NCBI GenBank assembly: GCA_963969345.1
Contig: OZ017766.1
Coordinates: 11,160,001-11,224,000 of the forward strand
Length of the DNA stretch: 64,000 bases
Source of the DNA: Turbatrix aceti
Taxonomy: Eukaryota; Nematoda; Chromadorea; Rhabditida; Panagrolaimidae
Direction: 5' to 3'
The position numbers and the translations under genes were made by a program. The notes beneath the pieces are model-generated. The model was not told the origin of the DNA and did not search any database. It was given only the letters and a program-made list of their open reading frames with translations. Position 1 is the first letter of the stretch. The number at the start of each line of letters is the position of its first letter. Shown in pieces: positions 35,566 to 47,793 of this stretch.

Positions 35566-36400
35566 ATGAACGACACCTATGAAACGATAAAAACAGATTT
35601 CAATAAAAAATGCACACAATCAAGAACGTTGTACGAAGGATTCATCTCGGCAACGAAAGTGGGAACCTTTTTTCTAGAACTCATGGATGGCTTTGATGTT
35701 GATATTACTGTTGCATTGTCAGCAAAAACCTTCATCACAATCTTAGAGTTTTACTAAGTTTTCTAACAACAGCCTTTCTTTTTCAATGCTGTTTTTGACT
35801 TTACGATTTGATTCAAACTATAATTACAGTAATTTTATTTCATCCAGATAAATTAGTAACATTTTCGGAAAGAAGGTTACTTATTTGTTACTTTTCTGTA
35901 ACCGTAAATTATTGTTATATACAAATAGAAGTGCCAAAAAACACTGATAAAATGATCATTTCTATTGTCTTGGTCATCGCTATCGAACGAGTTATAGCAA
36001 CTGTTAAAAAAAAGTTTTATGAATGTTGGAAGAATTGGCCGACCAGCATTGTTCTTTGGATAGTGCCAGTATGTTTTACGGTTTTGAGCACAAAAAATAC
36101 AATAAAATTTTTTTAGTTCTTTCTTCCGGTTTATTTATTCACACTGAGTTTACAATAATATATGCAAAATTTTACAAGTTATTCCAGATGTGTCAGTTCA
36201 TGTTATTTATTTATTTATTTCAAGATTACTCAGTGGTTAGTTATCATTACCACTGAGTAATGGCTAACTAACCACTACTCAGCGGTCAGCTTTATCATGT
36301 GATGGCTTTATTAGTAATAGCTGTGAATCAAAGAATTGGCGACAATAAGTATTATCGCATCCGCTACAGTTATTGTTTTAGTAAGCTGTGTCAGCAAACT
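35566..36400 (+). pseudogene. Sre-like receptor C, broken
   Basis: It starts MNDTYETIKTDFNKKC after a TTTCAG 10 nt upstream and reads to FFLELM, then TM1 and the loop are scrambled and the frame stops at 35755-35757. Homology resumes near 35808 with FHPDKLVTF and IERVIATVKKKFYECWKNW. Exon 2 begins near 36124 (FFPVYLFTLSLQ), then meets a LINE 3' end at about 36204-36294. After it, a TM4-like remnant (SIIASATVIVLVSCV) can be read. The end of exon 2 and exon 3 are not seen. Deletions, stops and the insertion make it non-functional. Confidence 0.8.
36204..36294 (-). mobile_element. LINE 3' end inserted in receptor pseudogene C
   Basis: TTATTTATTTATTTATTTCA leads into AGATTACTCAGTGGTTAGTT, the reversed 3' end shared with the copies at 0.4, 38.5 and 49.2 kb. 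TCATGT occurs on both sides (36198-36203 and 36295-36300), a possible short target duplication. Confidence 0.6.
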
Positions 36401-36454
36401 GAAGGTTTACAAACACATTTCAAATGTAAATTTAAAAAAGTAGCACTGATTACG

Positions 36455-36550
36455 GGTTTTCGTGCGCGCTATGACGCGATGCCGACTTCAACTTTAGCGC
36501 GCACGAAAACACGACGCACGAAAAGTCTCTCTTTCGTGCGTCGTGGCAGC
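36455..36550. repeat. Two adjacent GC-rich hairpins
   Basis: GTTTTCGTGCGCGCT pairs with AGCGCGCACGAAAAC, and right beside it CACGACGCACGAAAAG pairs with TTTCGTGCGTCGTG. Both share a CG-rich TTTCGTGCG stem. The following sequence (to about 36800) has a segment, GGCAAATAAATGCTACCACC, repeated near 44759. Confidence 0.75.
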
Positions 36551-37074
36551 CAACATTGGCCGCACCAAATCGCGTTTCTGATCAGTTGATTTTTTACTGT
36601 TGGCAAATAAATGCTACCACCTATACTAAAACGCCGTTTTTGTGCCCGAAAATAAAAGAAAGGTTTGCATCGTTTTTTGATTGACCGACCAACTGAAGAA
36701 TGGTTTGGCTTGTGTCGCTTGAATAGTTGCGCGCGTCGCCGCAACTTGCCGGCACTATCTGATGATGAACTTCAATTCCTATTGTTTTTACAAAAAAGTT
36801 TTAGAATGTTCTAAATTGAGCTACAGTATATTTTTTTCATTTTCCAAATGGATCGCTTGTGGTGCCAAGCTACACTGATTTGTGACCAAAAAGGTGACGA
36901 TTACCTGTTTTATTACATTAAAATATACAAAAAGTGATTTCAAAAAAAGATATTTTTATCATCGCACCCCTCACCAGAAAGGACGGTTTTCGATCAAACT
37001 TTTGATCTTTTTTGATATTGCGCAGATCCTATGGTGAAACGCTTTATGTTGAACGTTCCTTATACCGCTTTTAC

Positions 37075-38390
37075 ATATAACGCGCCGCGTTTAATTTTTT
37101 TTCACGAAAATGGAATTTTGAAAAAAACCTGAAAAAATGAACATAAACAACGAAAAAACCGTGATCGCAAAAACTTGGACATCCTAAATACGTAAATATG
37201 CATGCCTTGAATTTTTTGACACTTAATGATCATTAAGCCTTCGTTTCTTAGACAATTAACGCACTCTATTTGTTTTCAAAATTTGAATTTCACTGATTTT
37301 TTTGAGGTTGAGCCCGCGTGAAAGGCGTGTTCATTTCATGAACTCATGAGAAGCACAAACGGGCCGTTTTCTGAATTCATGAAAAGCACAGTCGATCGTG
37401 AGTGTTGAAATCACGCGCGTTTAAGTTTGTGTTTTTGCTGTAAAAAATAGGTGCCATTTATTTTTCAATGTTCACAAATATCGAAAAAAGGGTGACAAAA
37501 ATCAACTGCAATGTAAAGAGAAACTTTATTCATGACTTGATTACGGCATCACATTTCATCATCAAAACGTAGCTGAAAACGTATCTAAAGGATGCCATTT
37601 TATTTAGCCTGAAACGTGTCATAAAAGTCATCGATTCGTTGAGAAAAAAAAGTGAGCAAGCCGTGGTAGACATGATATCCGGTAACACTGACAGCATTCT
37701 AACGAACAAAAGTTCAAAACGCGTTACCGTTTTTGATGTAAATTTTTTTCTATAAGTGTTAGTCAGAAATGTTGTCACATCAGTGTCACTTGACATTGCT
37801 TCTCCTTCACCGATTTTATCTCGTCTAAACATGAATCTCTTGGTTCGTTGCAAGTTCAAGCAGTATGATAGTTAATGGCATAGCTTTTTTATGCACGAAA
37901 CATGAATTTATTGTGGCATAATTCAAGCTTGATCATTGGTGATGAAATGTGATGCCGTAATCAAGTCATGAATAAAGTTTCTCTTTACATTGCAGTTGAT
38001 TTTTGTCACCCTTTTTTCGATATCATTGTTGTGAACATTGAAAAATAAATGGCACCTATTTTTTACAGCAAAAACACAAACTTAAACGCGCGTGATTTCA
38101 ACACTCACGATCGACTGTGCTTTTCATGAATTCAGAAAACGGCCCGTTTGTGCTTCTCATGAGTTCATGAAATGAACACGCCTTTCACGACAATGAAACC
38201 CATTGGAGTTTCATTATCATTAATTATCATTAATTTGCTTGCCCAAAAATCAGAGACCCATGCATATTTGTGCTTTTAGATGTTCGTTTTTTTGCGACAG
38301 CGGAATTTGCAAATATCAATTGTATCATTTTTTTGAGTCAGTTAAAAAATTGCGTTTTTGAGGAAAATTTTTAAACGCGGCGCGTTATAT
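37075..38390. mobile_element. 1.3-kb foldback element with an open frame in its loop
   Basis: ATATAACGCGCCGCGTTTAA at 37075 is inverted at 38371-38390. Inner arms of about 250 bp (for example GCGTGTTCATTTCATGAACT and AAAAATAGGTGCCATTTATT) are also complementary. The unpaired middle (about 37560-37925) holds most of a 109-codon minus-strand frame (37530-37859) with no recognised domain. That frame may be captured host sequence. Confidence 0.8.
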
Positions 38391-38468
38391 GTACGTACTT
38401 TAGCTACACTGTTATTAAATTTGATTAAACCTTTTGCATTTTGCTTTGAATTCCTGTTACGCTTACTT

Positions 38469-38546
38469 TTTTATTTTTATTTTTATTTTTTTTATTTCAC
38501 CGTTACTCAGTGGTTATTTATCATTTGACAAGATGTTAGGAGGTAC
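38469..38546 (-). mobile_element. 5'-truncated LINE 3' end, 13-bp target duplication
   Basis: GTTACGCTTACTT (38456-38468) and GTTATGCTTACTT (38547-38559) flank a T-rich tail followed by TTTCACCGTTACTCAGTGGT and a reversed stop codon region GATGTTAGGAGG. One base differs between the duplicates. It is the same LINE family as at 49.2 kb. Confidence 0.75.
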
Positions 38547-38841
38547 GTTATGCTTACTTATAATTTAATATTGTGATGTATTTATAATATTATATTTGCA
38601 TGTGTGTCGCATAAGAATTCCATTTTTTCCGTTTGGTAGAACTGCTTAATGCAGAATAATCATAACTGATTTGCCAACTCAAAAGCATATGTTGACTAGT
38701 ATACATTGGCATACAGTTGTTCTATGTACTACGAGACTTGCTTTATTTTTTGCTGTCTTAAAGTATTTGAGTTCAGCCTACTAAAGTGTGAATTTTCAGT
38801 TTCTCATATTTCAAGTGTAATCTTTGTTTTAGCAATTCAAC

Positions 38842-40077
38842 ATGAACGAAACAGCAGAAGTAATATTGCATGAATACTACAAAGCCTGCCGAATATCAAA
38901 AACTTTCTTTGAAGGATTCATCTTTGCTACCAAAATAATTTGTTTTGTTTTAGAAGTTTTTGCATTAATTTCACTATTAATTTACTACTTCTGTTGCATC
39001 GTCAACAAAAACATACATCACAATCTCAGAATTTTACTAACATTTTTAACAACATTTTTTATTTTTGGAAGTTTTTTTCGACTGTACGATTTGATAAAAT
39101 CACTGCTAATTGTCATCAATTATCGTTCAGACAAGTTTATTACAATGATTGAGGACAGAACCCTTCATTGTTACTTCACTGTGGTTAAAAATTATTGTCA
39201 TTTTCAATTAGAAGCTCAATGGCATATTGATAAAATGATAATTTCTTTCTTTATTGTTGTCGTCATCGAACGCGTCATAGCAACGATAAAGCATAAAACT
39301 TATGAAAGCTGGAAAAATTTGCCGACAACTTTTGTTCTTTGGATATTACCGGTATGTATGTTTTACTGCTTTAAGTCGTAAAACATAATAAAATTTATGT
39401 ATTCTTTTAAGTTTATTCCTCCCGCTTACCTATTCAAACTAAGCTTAGAATATTTTCCTAAAAAGTTAACTAATTTTCCAACATACATTTCATCATGCGA
39501 TTTTTTCATTAACGTTAATTGGCGTGAAAGAATTATGGAAATATTTATTGTCACTTCTGCCACAGTCACTGTTCTTATCATATGTGCTATACTTTACATA
39601 ATCAATCGCAAAGCTACAAAGATATTCGACAGCATTAGCAATTCTCAATCTCAGTGCCACGTCACAAAACGATATCAACAAATTGAAAACGTACAAATCA
39701 CGACTGCAATCGGAAGTCAGATTATTGGATATGGTGTAATGAAAATTACATTAATTATCGCAGATCTTATTATATTACACATTGGTAGAAACGAAATAAT
39801 ATCTACTGCGCAAGTAATTTTATTACAGGTAAGCATGTTAAAATGCAAAAGAAATTTAAAAAAAACTTTATTTTAGAATGTCAAGAATATTTTACTTGCC
39901 TTAACGTCAATTTTTTACGTCTACACAAGCTTCCGTTTTTCCGATAGAATGCGAGATTGTTTCAACCACAAAATACTGGCTAAAATTAAGAAACAGCGTT
40001 CAAGTAGCGTGCAGCCAAGGAATATAATGTTTGAAACAGAAGAATATTTTAGAAATCTCAAAAGTTCGTGGAACTGA
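38842..40077 (+). CDS. Sre-like chemoreceptor D (7TM, 375 aa)
   Basis: Exons 38842-39351, 39412-39828 and 39877-40077 form an intact frame. A TTGTTTTAG lies 9 nt before ATG, a good candidate trans-splice acceptor. Features: IVNKNIHHNLRILLTFLTT after TM1, IERVIATIKHKTYESWKN after TM3, INRKATKIFDS and KRYQQIENVQ before TM5-6, and a C-terminal EEYFRNLKSSWN. It is the only intact receptor on the plus strand, with pseudogene C beside it in the same orientation. The short introns (60 and 48 nt) are typical of nematodes. Confidence 0.88.
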
Positions 40078-40288
40078 TAGGCGACATAAGAAATGAACTT
40101 GACGAAAGTATAACAAACACGAAGATTGATTAATTGATTGAAACACATAGTGAAATTTTAAAACAAAAAATGTGCAAAATTTACAGTATTTGAAATCCGT
40201 ATCTCTCATTTTTAAATCTTTTTAAAATAAATTTTGAGTAATCAAGCCAACAGTTTTATTACCGCTCTTCTAATTTTTATTTCCAATT

Positions 40289-41538
40289 TCAAGAATTCCA
40301 AAAGCGTTGCAGATTTTGAAAATATTCCTCTGTCTCGAGAACGGGATTTCTTGGATGCACACGATTGGATTGCCGCACGGGTCGTATTTTGAAATTTGAA
40401 AAAAGTTTCTTGTTCAAACAATTTCGCATTTGCTTGGAAAAACGAAAACCTGCATAAACGTAAAAAATTGAAGCGAGGGGAAGTAGAAGATTTTTGATGT
40501 TCTAAAAAAACGTTGTTTTTTTATTTAAATTTTTTTATAAAACAAATTTTAAATGCATTTCAAATAAATAATTATCTTACTTGTAATACAATTGCATGAA
40601 AAGTAAATATTATACCAGCTTTAGAGTCTATAATTGTATCGACAACGAATTGAACAAATTTCACAGCCCCAAATCCGACAATTTGAGATCCAACTGTGAC
40701 TGTGATTTGTATGTTTTCAATTTGTTGATACCGTTGTGCTAAATGACACTGAATGCTGACATTAGTAACGCTGTCGAAGACTTTTGTGGCTTTACGATTT
40801 ATTATGTGCAGTATCACACAGACGATTGGTACGGTAATAATTACAGCGGTGATTATGATAAGTTCAAGGATTCTTGCATGCCAATCACTATCGGTTAATA
40901 AATTGCATGTTGCTACGTTTACGTCTAATAATGAAAAATCTTCTAAAATGTTTTGTAGAAATACTATGGATGAGTAAATAGGAAAAATAAACTGAAAAAA
41001 AATTAAGCCTGGTGGTATAAAATTTTTCTTAGAATTTTTTTTTAATAAAACTTACCGGCGAAATAATGAATAGAAGAGTCGTCGGCCAATTCTTCCGAGT
41101 TTCATAATTTTTATGCTTAATCGTTGCAATGACGCGTTCGATGGAAATAACAAAAAATGTCAAAATGATAAGTTTATCAATTTGTCGTTGAACTTCCAAT
41201 TGTACAAGACAATAATACAAAACCACGGAAAAATGACAAAAAATATTATTATTTGAGGATATTGTAATTAAATTAGCAGGATTAAAAGAAATTACAGTAA
41301 TTAGTATTTTTACTAAATCAAAAAGTCTAGCACAACTGCCAAAAATTAACGCAATTGTTAAAATGGCAAGTAAAAATCTAAGATTATGGTGTAGGTTTTT
41401 ATTAGAGATGCAACAACAAAAGTAGACAAGAAGCAAAATCAGAGCGATGAGCTCTAAAAAAATATCTAGCAATTTCGTGGTTAGGACGATTCCTTCATAA
41501 AACACTTTTGATAGCTCGCACTCTTTTGCGGGTTCCAT
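40289..41538 (-). CDS. Sre-like chemoreceptor E (7TM, 368 aa)
   Basis: Exons 41538-41056, 40991-40581 and 40501-40289 join in phase 0. It begins MEPAKECELSKVFYEG, shorter at the N-terminus than its neighbours. SNKNLHHNLRFLLAILT, IERVIATIKHKNYETRKN and AQRYQQIENIQ carry the family signature. The last exon has FRFSKQMRNCLNKKLF and ends YFQNLQRFWNS. It converges tail-to-tail with receptor D, about 210 bp apart. The product is probably a ciliary chemosensory receptor; ligand unknown. Confidence 0.87.
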
Positions 41539-41699
41539 ACCCAGTAAAAATTTGCTGAAGTCAAAACATGAGGGTGTTCAGAGCAAAAAATGCCACAAGA
41601 GATAAAAAGTAATTACAAGAAATGTAAGTTGCTAACCGTTATTTATTTTCACCTGTTTACTTACATAAAAATGCAAACGCAAATGGTGTTGCAGAAACT

Positions 41700-42487
41700 G
41701 TGCTAACCTTCATGATTCACCCGCAATCTGTTGGTACTTCTTTGTAACGTGACATAACGATTTAGAATTACTAACACTGTCAAATACTTTTGTAGCTTTG
41801 CGATTAATCTTATACAGTATGACACAGATGACCACTACGATGACAATGACGGTTGCAATAATTGCTATTTCAGAAATTCTTACACTCCAGTTGACGTCAA
41901 GAAATGCGTTGCATGTTAATTCGTGTTTTTCGGGGCTCGGGTAAGCTTCCGAAAATTGTAGTAAAGAAGAAATCAATATGCAAGTTGGGAAAACAAACTA
42001 AAAACAAATTACGTGTTTACTATAAATAGCAGATATCAAAAAGGCGTGAAACGTACCGGTGATATCCAAAGTACAATCGGGGTCGGCCAATGCTTCCAAC
42101 TTTCGAAAAACTTATTTTTAGCAATGACGCGTTTGAATGCGACGACAAAAAATGTAGAAATGATAATCTTATCAATATGCCGTTAAGCTTCAATTTGCAC
42201 AATACAATAATAAATGATGACAGAAAAGTGACAAACATGAGTTTCATTAGACAAAGTTGTAACCATCAACTGATCTGGTTAATAAACTCAATTGTTAGAA
42301 ATGTCAGTAAAATTCTAAGACTATGATGAAGGTTTTTGTTGACAATGCAACAGTAGAAATAGACAGAAAGCAGAATCAGAGACATAAGCTCTAAGAAAAT
42401 GTTTCCAAATTTTGTTGCAAGGATTATTCCTTCATAAAGCGTTTTTGAAAATAAACAAAATTCAGTGGTGTTGTTCATTTTAAGCAA
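41700..42487 (-). pseudogene. Sre-like receptor F, broken
   Basis: Exon 1 starts MNNTTEFCLFSKTLYEG and keeps TM1 and NLHHSLRILLTFLT. It then lacks the TM2 region, and the frame is lost. The TM3 part continues in another frame with an in-frame TAA (IEA-stop-RHIDK) and ends in a normal CCG-GTACGT donor. Exon 2 (from 41997) runs FVFPTC through TM4 to TKKYQQI and then stops. The rest of exon 2 and exon 3 are gone. Confidence 0.85.
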
Positions 42488-42749
42488 CGGAAATAAAATA
42501 CTTTAACAGTTACTTGTTCACTTTAGCTGTCACATAAATTGCAGAATGTTCTGTGCCGTTAATGTACTTAAAATGAGCTCATTTTATAAAGCATTAAAAA
42601 TGAAAAGTTATTTACAAATTATATTTTACACAACCTAGAGTTGTAATTTTATTGACGTTGCACGTGCAAATTTGGACATATGCTTTCCTTTTTTTAATTC
42701 GACAAATTGTTGTAAACATTTGAATACTATTTACATACAAGGTATTTTT

Positions 42750-43969
42750 TTAATTCCAAGCTTGTTTTATGTTGTTGAAATATTCTTCTGTCTCAAGAAT
42801 GGTATTTCGGGGATGTACACGATTTGAGCGAAGTTTGATTTTAGCCAATAGTTTGTCGTTAAAACAATCTCGCATTCGTTTAGAAAATCGAAAACCAGCG
42901 TAAACGTAAAAAATTGCAATGACAGGTAGTAGAAGATTCTTAACATTCTAAAACAGAGATTTTTTAGTATAATGCACAAAAGTTTATCTCACCTGTATAA
43001 AAATACCATGAACATCTGAAATTATTTCATTTCTACTCATATGATTTTGAATAGGGTCAACGGCAAGAAAAATTAGTTTCATAATTGCAAATCCAATAAT
43101 CTGAGAACCAATTGCTGCGGTGATTTGCATGTTTTCAATTTGTTGATAGCGCTGTGCTACATGACACTGGAATTTGGAATTTTTGACGCTGTCAAATATC
43201 TTGGTGGCTTTGTGATTGATGTTATACAGTATCATACAGATGAATACTACGATGACAACGACAGTAGTAATGATGACGACTTCGCCAATTCTTGCATACC
43301 ATTTAACATCAATAAATAAATCGCACGTTGCTTCGCGTATTTGAAGATTTGAAAAACTGTACAAAAATTTTTGTAAAAATAAGATGAATACGTATATTGG
43401 GAAAATAAACTTAAAAAACAAAGCATTTTATGTATTCGAATCAATTGAATACTTACCGGTGAAATCCATAGAGCCAAAGTTGTCGGCCAATATTTTGAGC
43501 TCTCATAAGACTGGTTCATAACCGTTGCTATGACGCGTTCAACAGCCACGACAAAAAATATAGAAATTATCATTTTATCAATTTGCCTTCGAGCTTCGAG
43601 TTGCAGAACACAAAAATAAATAGCGACAGAAAAATGACAGAAAGGGGCTCCATCTGCAGGATATGTAATAAACTTATCCGGACGAAATGTAAATAAAAGA
43701 ACGAATGTTTGTATCAAATCAAAAAGTCGAATACCACATTCAAAAATAAGAGATGTTGTTAAAAAACCCCAAAGAATTCTTAGATTAAGATGTAAGTTTT
43801 TATTGATGATACAACAGTAGAAGTAAATTAAAAGCAAAATCAGAGCAATGAGTTCCAGAAAAAAACACATCGCTTTCGTTACTAATATGAATCCGTTTTG
43901 ATAGATCATTGTAGAAAACGTGCACTCTTTGACGAGTTCTTCCCAAGCATTATCAGCTGTGTCATTCAT
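42750..43969 (-). CDS. Sre-like chemoreceptor G (7TM, 375 aa)
   Basis: Exons 43969-43457, 43409-42993 and 42947-42750 are intact. It starts MNDTADNAWEELVKEC; a further ATG 21 nt upstream is possible. TM1 is followed by INKNLHLNLRILWGF, TM3 by VERVIATVMNQSYESSKY, and the third loop has INHKATKIFDS and AQRYQQIENMQ. The first intron ends in an unusual TTTTTTAAG acceptor, a feature shared with receptors D and H at the same place. The C-terminus is EEYFNNIKQAWN. Confidence 0.87.
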
Positions 43970-44499
43970 GCCAAAATGCTGAAACGACAATTACATTGAT
44001 TGCAATAAACATTGAATTGAAATACACAAATCACGCATATTTTTTTGAATAACCAAAACGAAAAACGTAGAACAACCTCTTTTGCTTGAAAAAAATACTC
44101 TGATTACGCACGCTTACACAGTTGATGTCAATAAAAACCTTAATTTCACCTGTTCATATGTTGTTGTACCTTTCATATCTTGTCATGTCGTTGGAAAACT
44201 CACAGCATTTTACTGTTTTACATTTAAAAATATAACCAATGAGAAACGCATAAATATGTCTAATACTATATCGTCGTGTCCCCTATTCAAATTTACAAAA
44301 TTTTATTTACAAAAATAACAAGAATGAATATATTAAATGTAAAAATTGAATATCTTTGCTTCACTCAGTCAGGCCATGTCTTTTTGTTACAAAAATCACT
44401 AATTTGTTACCAAAAAATGATGATCACTAAATTTAATAGAAAAACGTTTTGCGTCGACCGACGCGGGTGTACTAACTAACACTGTTCACATGCTGAATA

Positions 44500-44820
44500 A
44501 ACTCAAATCAGTTGAATGACGCGTGCGAACCACAAAGGCATTTTTTTAGGTTATTGTATTTTATTTTTTGGTTACTGTAACTATTTCCAAAAAATAAAAT
44601 ATAAAGTGTTGCGTCAACCGGACGACGCGGCGCTATCTGACCGATACAACCGTATTAATCAAGATCAGGTACAACGGGGGCCGTCGAGCAAAATTAATCG
44701 TAGGCACACTAGGGAAAATACTCTCTCTTTGGTTAGTGATCTGAGCCTTTTTTCACTGCGGCAAATAAATGCTATCACCTATACTAGATCGCCGTTTTTG
44801 AGCCGCAACTAAATAAACTC
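44500..44820. repeat. Dispersed repeat shared with 36.6 kb
   Basis: GGCAAATAAATGCTATCACC followed by TATACTAGATCGCCGTTTTTG near 44760 matches 36602-36640 with a few changes. A 98-codon plus frame (44516-44812) crosses it but has no recognised domain. The stretch is likely an old mobile-element remnant. Confidence 0.5.
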
Positions 44821-44947
44821 ATCCACGTACGGACGACCTATCGTACTGAATAAACTCAAATCAGTTGTATTTATTGAGTTTATTCATAAAGTTTCACTGT
44901 TTATGGGATAACAATTTATTTACAAAACTAACATTTTAGAAATTGAT

Positions 44948-46183
44948 TTAATTCCATGCAAGTTGAAGATTTTTGAAATATTCTTCTGTCACAAGTACAT
45001 GATTACTTGGATGAACGCGATTAAAACGATTATGTCGAAGGGATCGTATCTTGACTTTTGCAAATAGATGGTGGTTAAAGCAATCTCGCATTCTTTTAGA
45101 AAAACGAAAGCCAACGTAAACGTAAAAAATTGCAGTGGAAGGAAATAGAAGATTTTTGACGTTCTGAAAAATTCATTTGTTATAACACATTGCATTTTGT
45201 GATGTGAAACCAACCAGCAATGTAAGTGTTTGTACACCTGTGATCATTTCGTTAGAATCCAAGTAATGCAGTATGTTATCGGCAATTATGAAAGAAAATT
45301 TAACAACTCCAAATCCAATAATCTGGAAGCCAATAGTTGTAATAATTTGCATGTTTTCAAACTGCTGGTACCTTTGCGCGACGTGACACTGAGTTCTGGC
45401 GTTGTTAACACTGTCAAAAACTTTTGTACCTCTACGATTGATTTTGTACAGTATAACGCAAATGACTAATACAATGACAATGACGATTGTAATAATTGCT
45501 ATTTCTATGAATCGTACATCCCAGGTTATATCGATAAAGACATTGCATGTTGCTTCGATCGTGTTTTTATCAAACTCTATATTGTGTAAAAATATAATAA
45601 GTAAGTAAGTAGGAATCAAGAGCTTAAAGAAATTAAAAATGTAACGTTTTTAGAGAATTTTATAACGTACCGGTGAAATCCAAAGAGCAATAGTAGTCGG
45701 CCAATGCTTCCAACTTTCGTAAACCTTATTTTTTATAGTGGCTATGACGCGTTCGATGGCGACAACAAAAAATGTAGATATAATAAATTTATCAATACGA
45801 CGTGGATTTTCGATCTGGATAATACAGTAAAGCTGAGCCACGGAAAAATGACAAAAAGGCATTCCATCTTTCGACCTTGTTACATATTTATCAGGTAAAT
45901 AGGTAAACACAATAATTAGTGTTTGAATCAAATCAAAAAGTCGGATGCAACATTGAAAAATATAGACAAATGTTAAAAAAGCTAATAAGATTCGTAAATT
46001 GTAATGCAGGTTTTTACTCGTAATGCAACAGTAAAAGTATACAAGAAGCAGAATCAATGCAGAAAATTCTAGAAAAAGTCCGACAAACTTTGGTGCCATA
46101 AAGATTCCATCCTGATAAAGAAATTTGGAGAATTCGCAGAATTCAACATAATGTTGCCATTCCGCTTCTGATGTTTCATCCAT
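44948..46183 (-). CDS. Sre-like chemoreceptor H (7TM, 378 aa)
   Basis: Exons 46183-45671, 45622-45215 and 45163-44948 give an open frame. It starts MDETSEAEWQHYVEFC. Motifs: TSKNLHYNLRILLAFLT, IERVIATIKNKVYESWKH, INRRGTKVFDS, AQRYQQFENMQ, and a C-terminal EEYFKNLQLAWN. The second donor is GTTGGT after CTG, instead of the CAG-GTAAGT used by sister genes. Splicing there may be weak, and read-through would add VGFTSQNAMCYNK and stop. If that donor fails, the receptor loses TM7. Confidence 0.83.
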
Positions 46184-46548
46184 AACACAGTTCTGTAGTG
46201 ATATCAATATTATTATGACATTAACTTGAATTTGTAATGGACAGCAGTTTTGGTAAAAAAAGGCGGAAGAAACGCCAATGTAAGCAACCAGTTTTGCTTA
46301 CAAGAAAAATACATTTATATGCGTAGTACAAATTTGTTGTCATGTGAGTCTACTTAGCTCTGTTCTAATAGATTTGATATTTGAGTGGAACGAATCAAAG
46401 GTTGCGTGTTTACCGCTACTTTCACCTGTGTAAATTACGCCACACCATGGAGTTCGATTAAACCGAATGTTTTTTGTATGCTGAAACACAACATTGTAGA
46501 GAATTACCCGGCACGTTGGGTAAGTTCTCCAAGGTCTCTCTACCGTCG

Positions 46549-47528
46549 CACAGCATGCGCCTTTGTTTCTATGGGCGAAAAAGAGACGCGCGCGCGCGTG
46601 AAAACGCGTGAAGGGGTTGTGTTCAAAAAAAGATCCTGAAGCCAACTATAGATATTTTTGATTACGGTCACTTGGATAAGATCAGGCATGTCCCAAAGAT
46701 TGTTTTAAGCCACTCCGGCTTTTTGTCTGATTATTTTGCGCAATGCTGCAGCCACAAGAAAAACATGAAACTTCGAAGTGCCGTAACTCAGCTGAATATT
46801 CTGAAATTTTTAAACACGATCGGTTGTTTTCTTCCTTAGGTCAGTAAGAATCAGTAAGCACAGCGGATTGCATAACCTTTAGATCAAACTCCTGAAATGA
46901 TAAAAAATAGGGTATCAGCTTGAAAATGCGCACGCGTTTTGAGACATTGGTGCACGAAATTTGTTAGGATACTCCTACAATGACTTATTACTACATATAA
47001 TTACCAAAAACAACCAAAAAAAATAATAAAAAGGAAAGAAAACTTGGAAAGGATTCTTTTCGGAAGCTGACCTGGGATTAAAATTTATTCGCTGCGGGAG
47101 CACTGAAAGGGACGCCTTTCTTTCTTTCTGCGAAATTTTCTCTTGGTTTTTCACAACGCGTGCGCATTTTACCTATTTTTGATCATTCCAGGAGTTTGAT
47201 CTAAAGGTTGTGCAATCCGCTGTGCTTATTGATTCTTACTGACCTAAGGAAGAAAACAACCGATCGTGTTTAAAAATTTCAGAATATTCAGCTGAGTTAC
47301 AGCGCTTGAAAGTTTTATGTTTTAAAACGCCTGCAGCATTACGCAAAATAATCTGATAAAGAGCGGGAGTGGCTTAAGACAATCTTTGGGACATGCCTGA
47401 TCTTACCCAAGAGACCGTAAGCAAAAATATCTATAGTTTGCTTCAGGATCTTTTTTTGAACATGACTCAGTCAAAAAAAACGCGCGCGCGCACCAAAGAA
47501 ACAAAACAAGGGGGAGGCACATGCTGTG
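46549..47528. mobile_element. CACAGCAT-type foldback element, 980 bp, TSD CCGTCG
   Basis: It starts CACAGCATGCGCCTTTGTTT and ends with the inverted form (ACATGCTGTG). CCGTCG is repeated at 46543-46548 and 47529-47534. Arms stay complementary through GATTACGGTCACTTGG-type and TTAAGCCACTCCGGCTTTTT-type segments to the centre near 47030. Closely related to the copy at 54708-55690. Confidence 0.9.
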
Positions 47529-47793
47529 CCGTCGTTGAGAGGACTGTCTTTATTCGGAACCTCAAAAACAAAGGTATAAAACCTGGCCAGAAGCCTGGTC
47601 GCGCCTACGTATCACGACAGTCATAATATCACAATAAGAATAAATAATAAAGAGTCACAAAGGGGATAAAGTCACATAATAACGAAGGGAAAAGGACAAG
47701 TCGGTATAAACCGCAACTGAAGTAGGAAACCCAGCCCGCAGCGCAGACCCAAAGGAAACGAACGTTGACCTACCGTTCCCCTTTTCGCTATCG

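Noticed and set aside
44082..44479. Two overlapping plus-strand frames between receptors G and H
   Set aside because: No similarity to the receptor family, no acceptor near the ATGs and AT-driven codon use.
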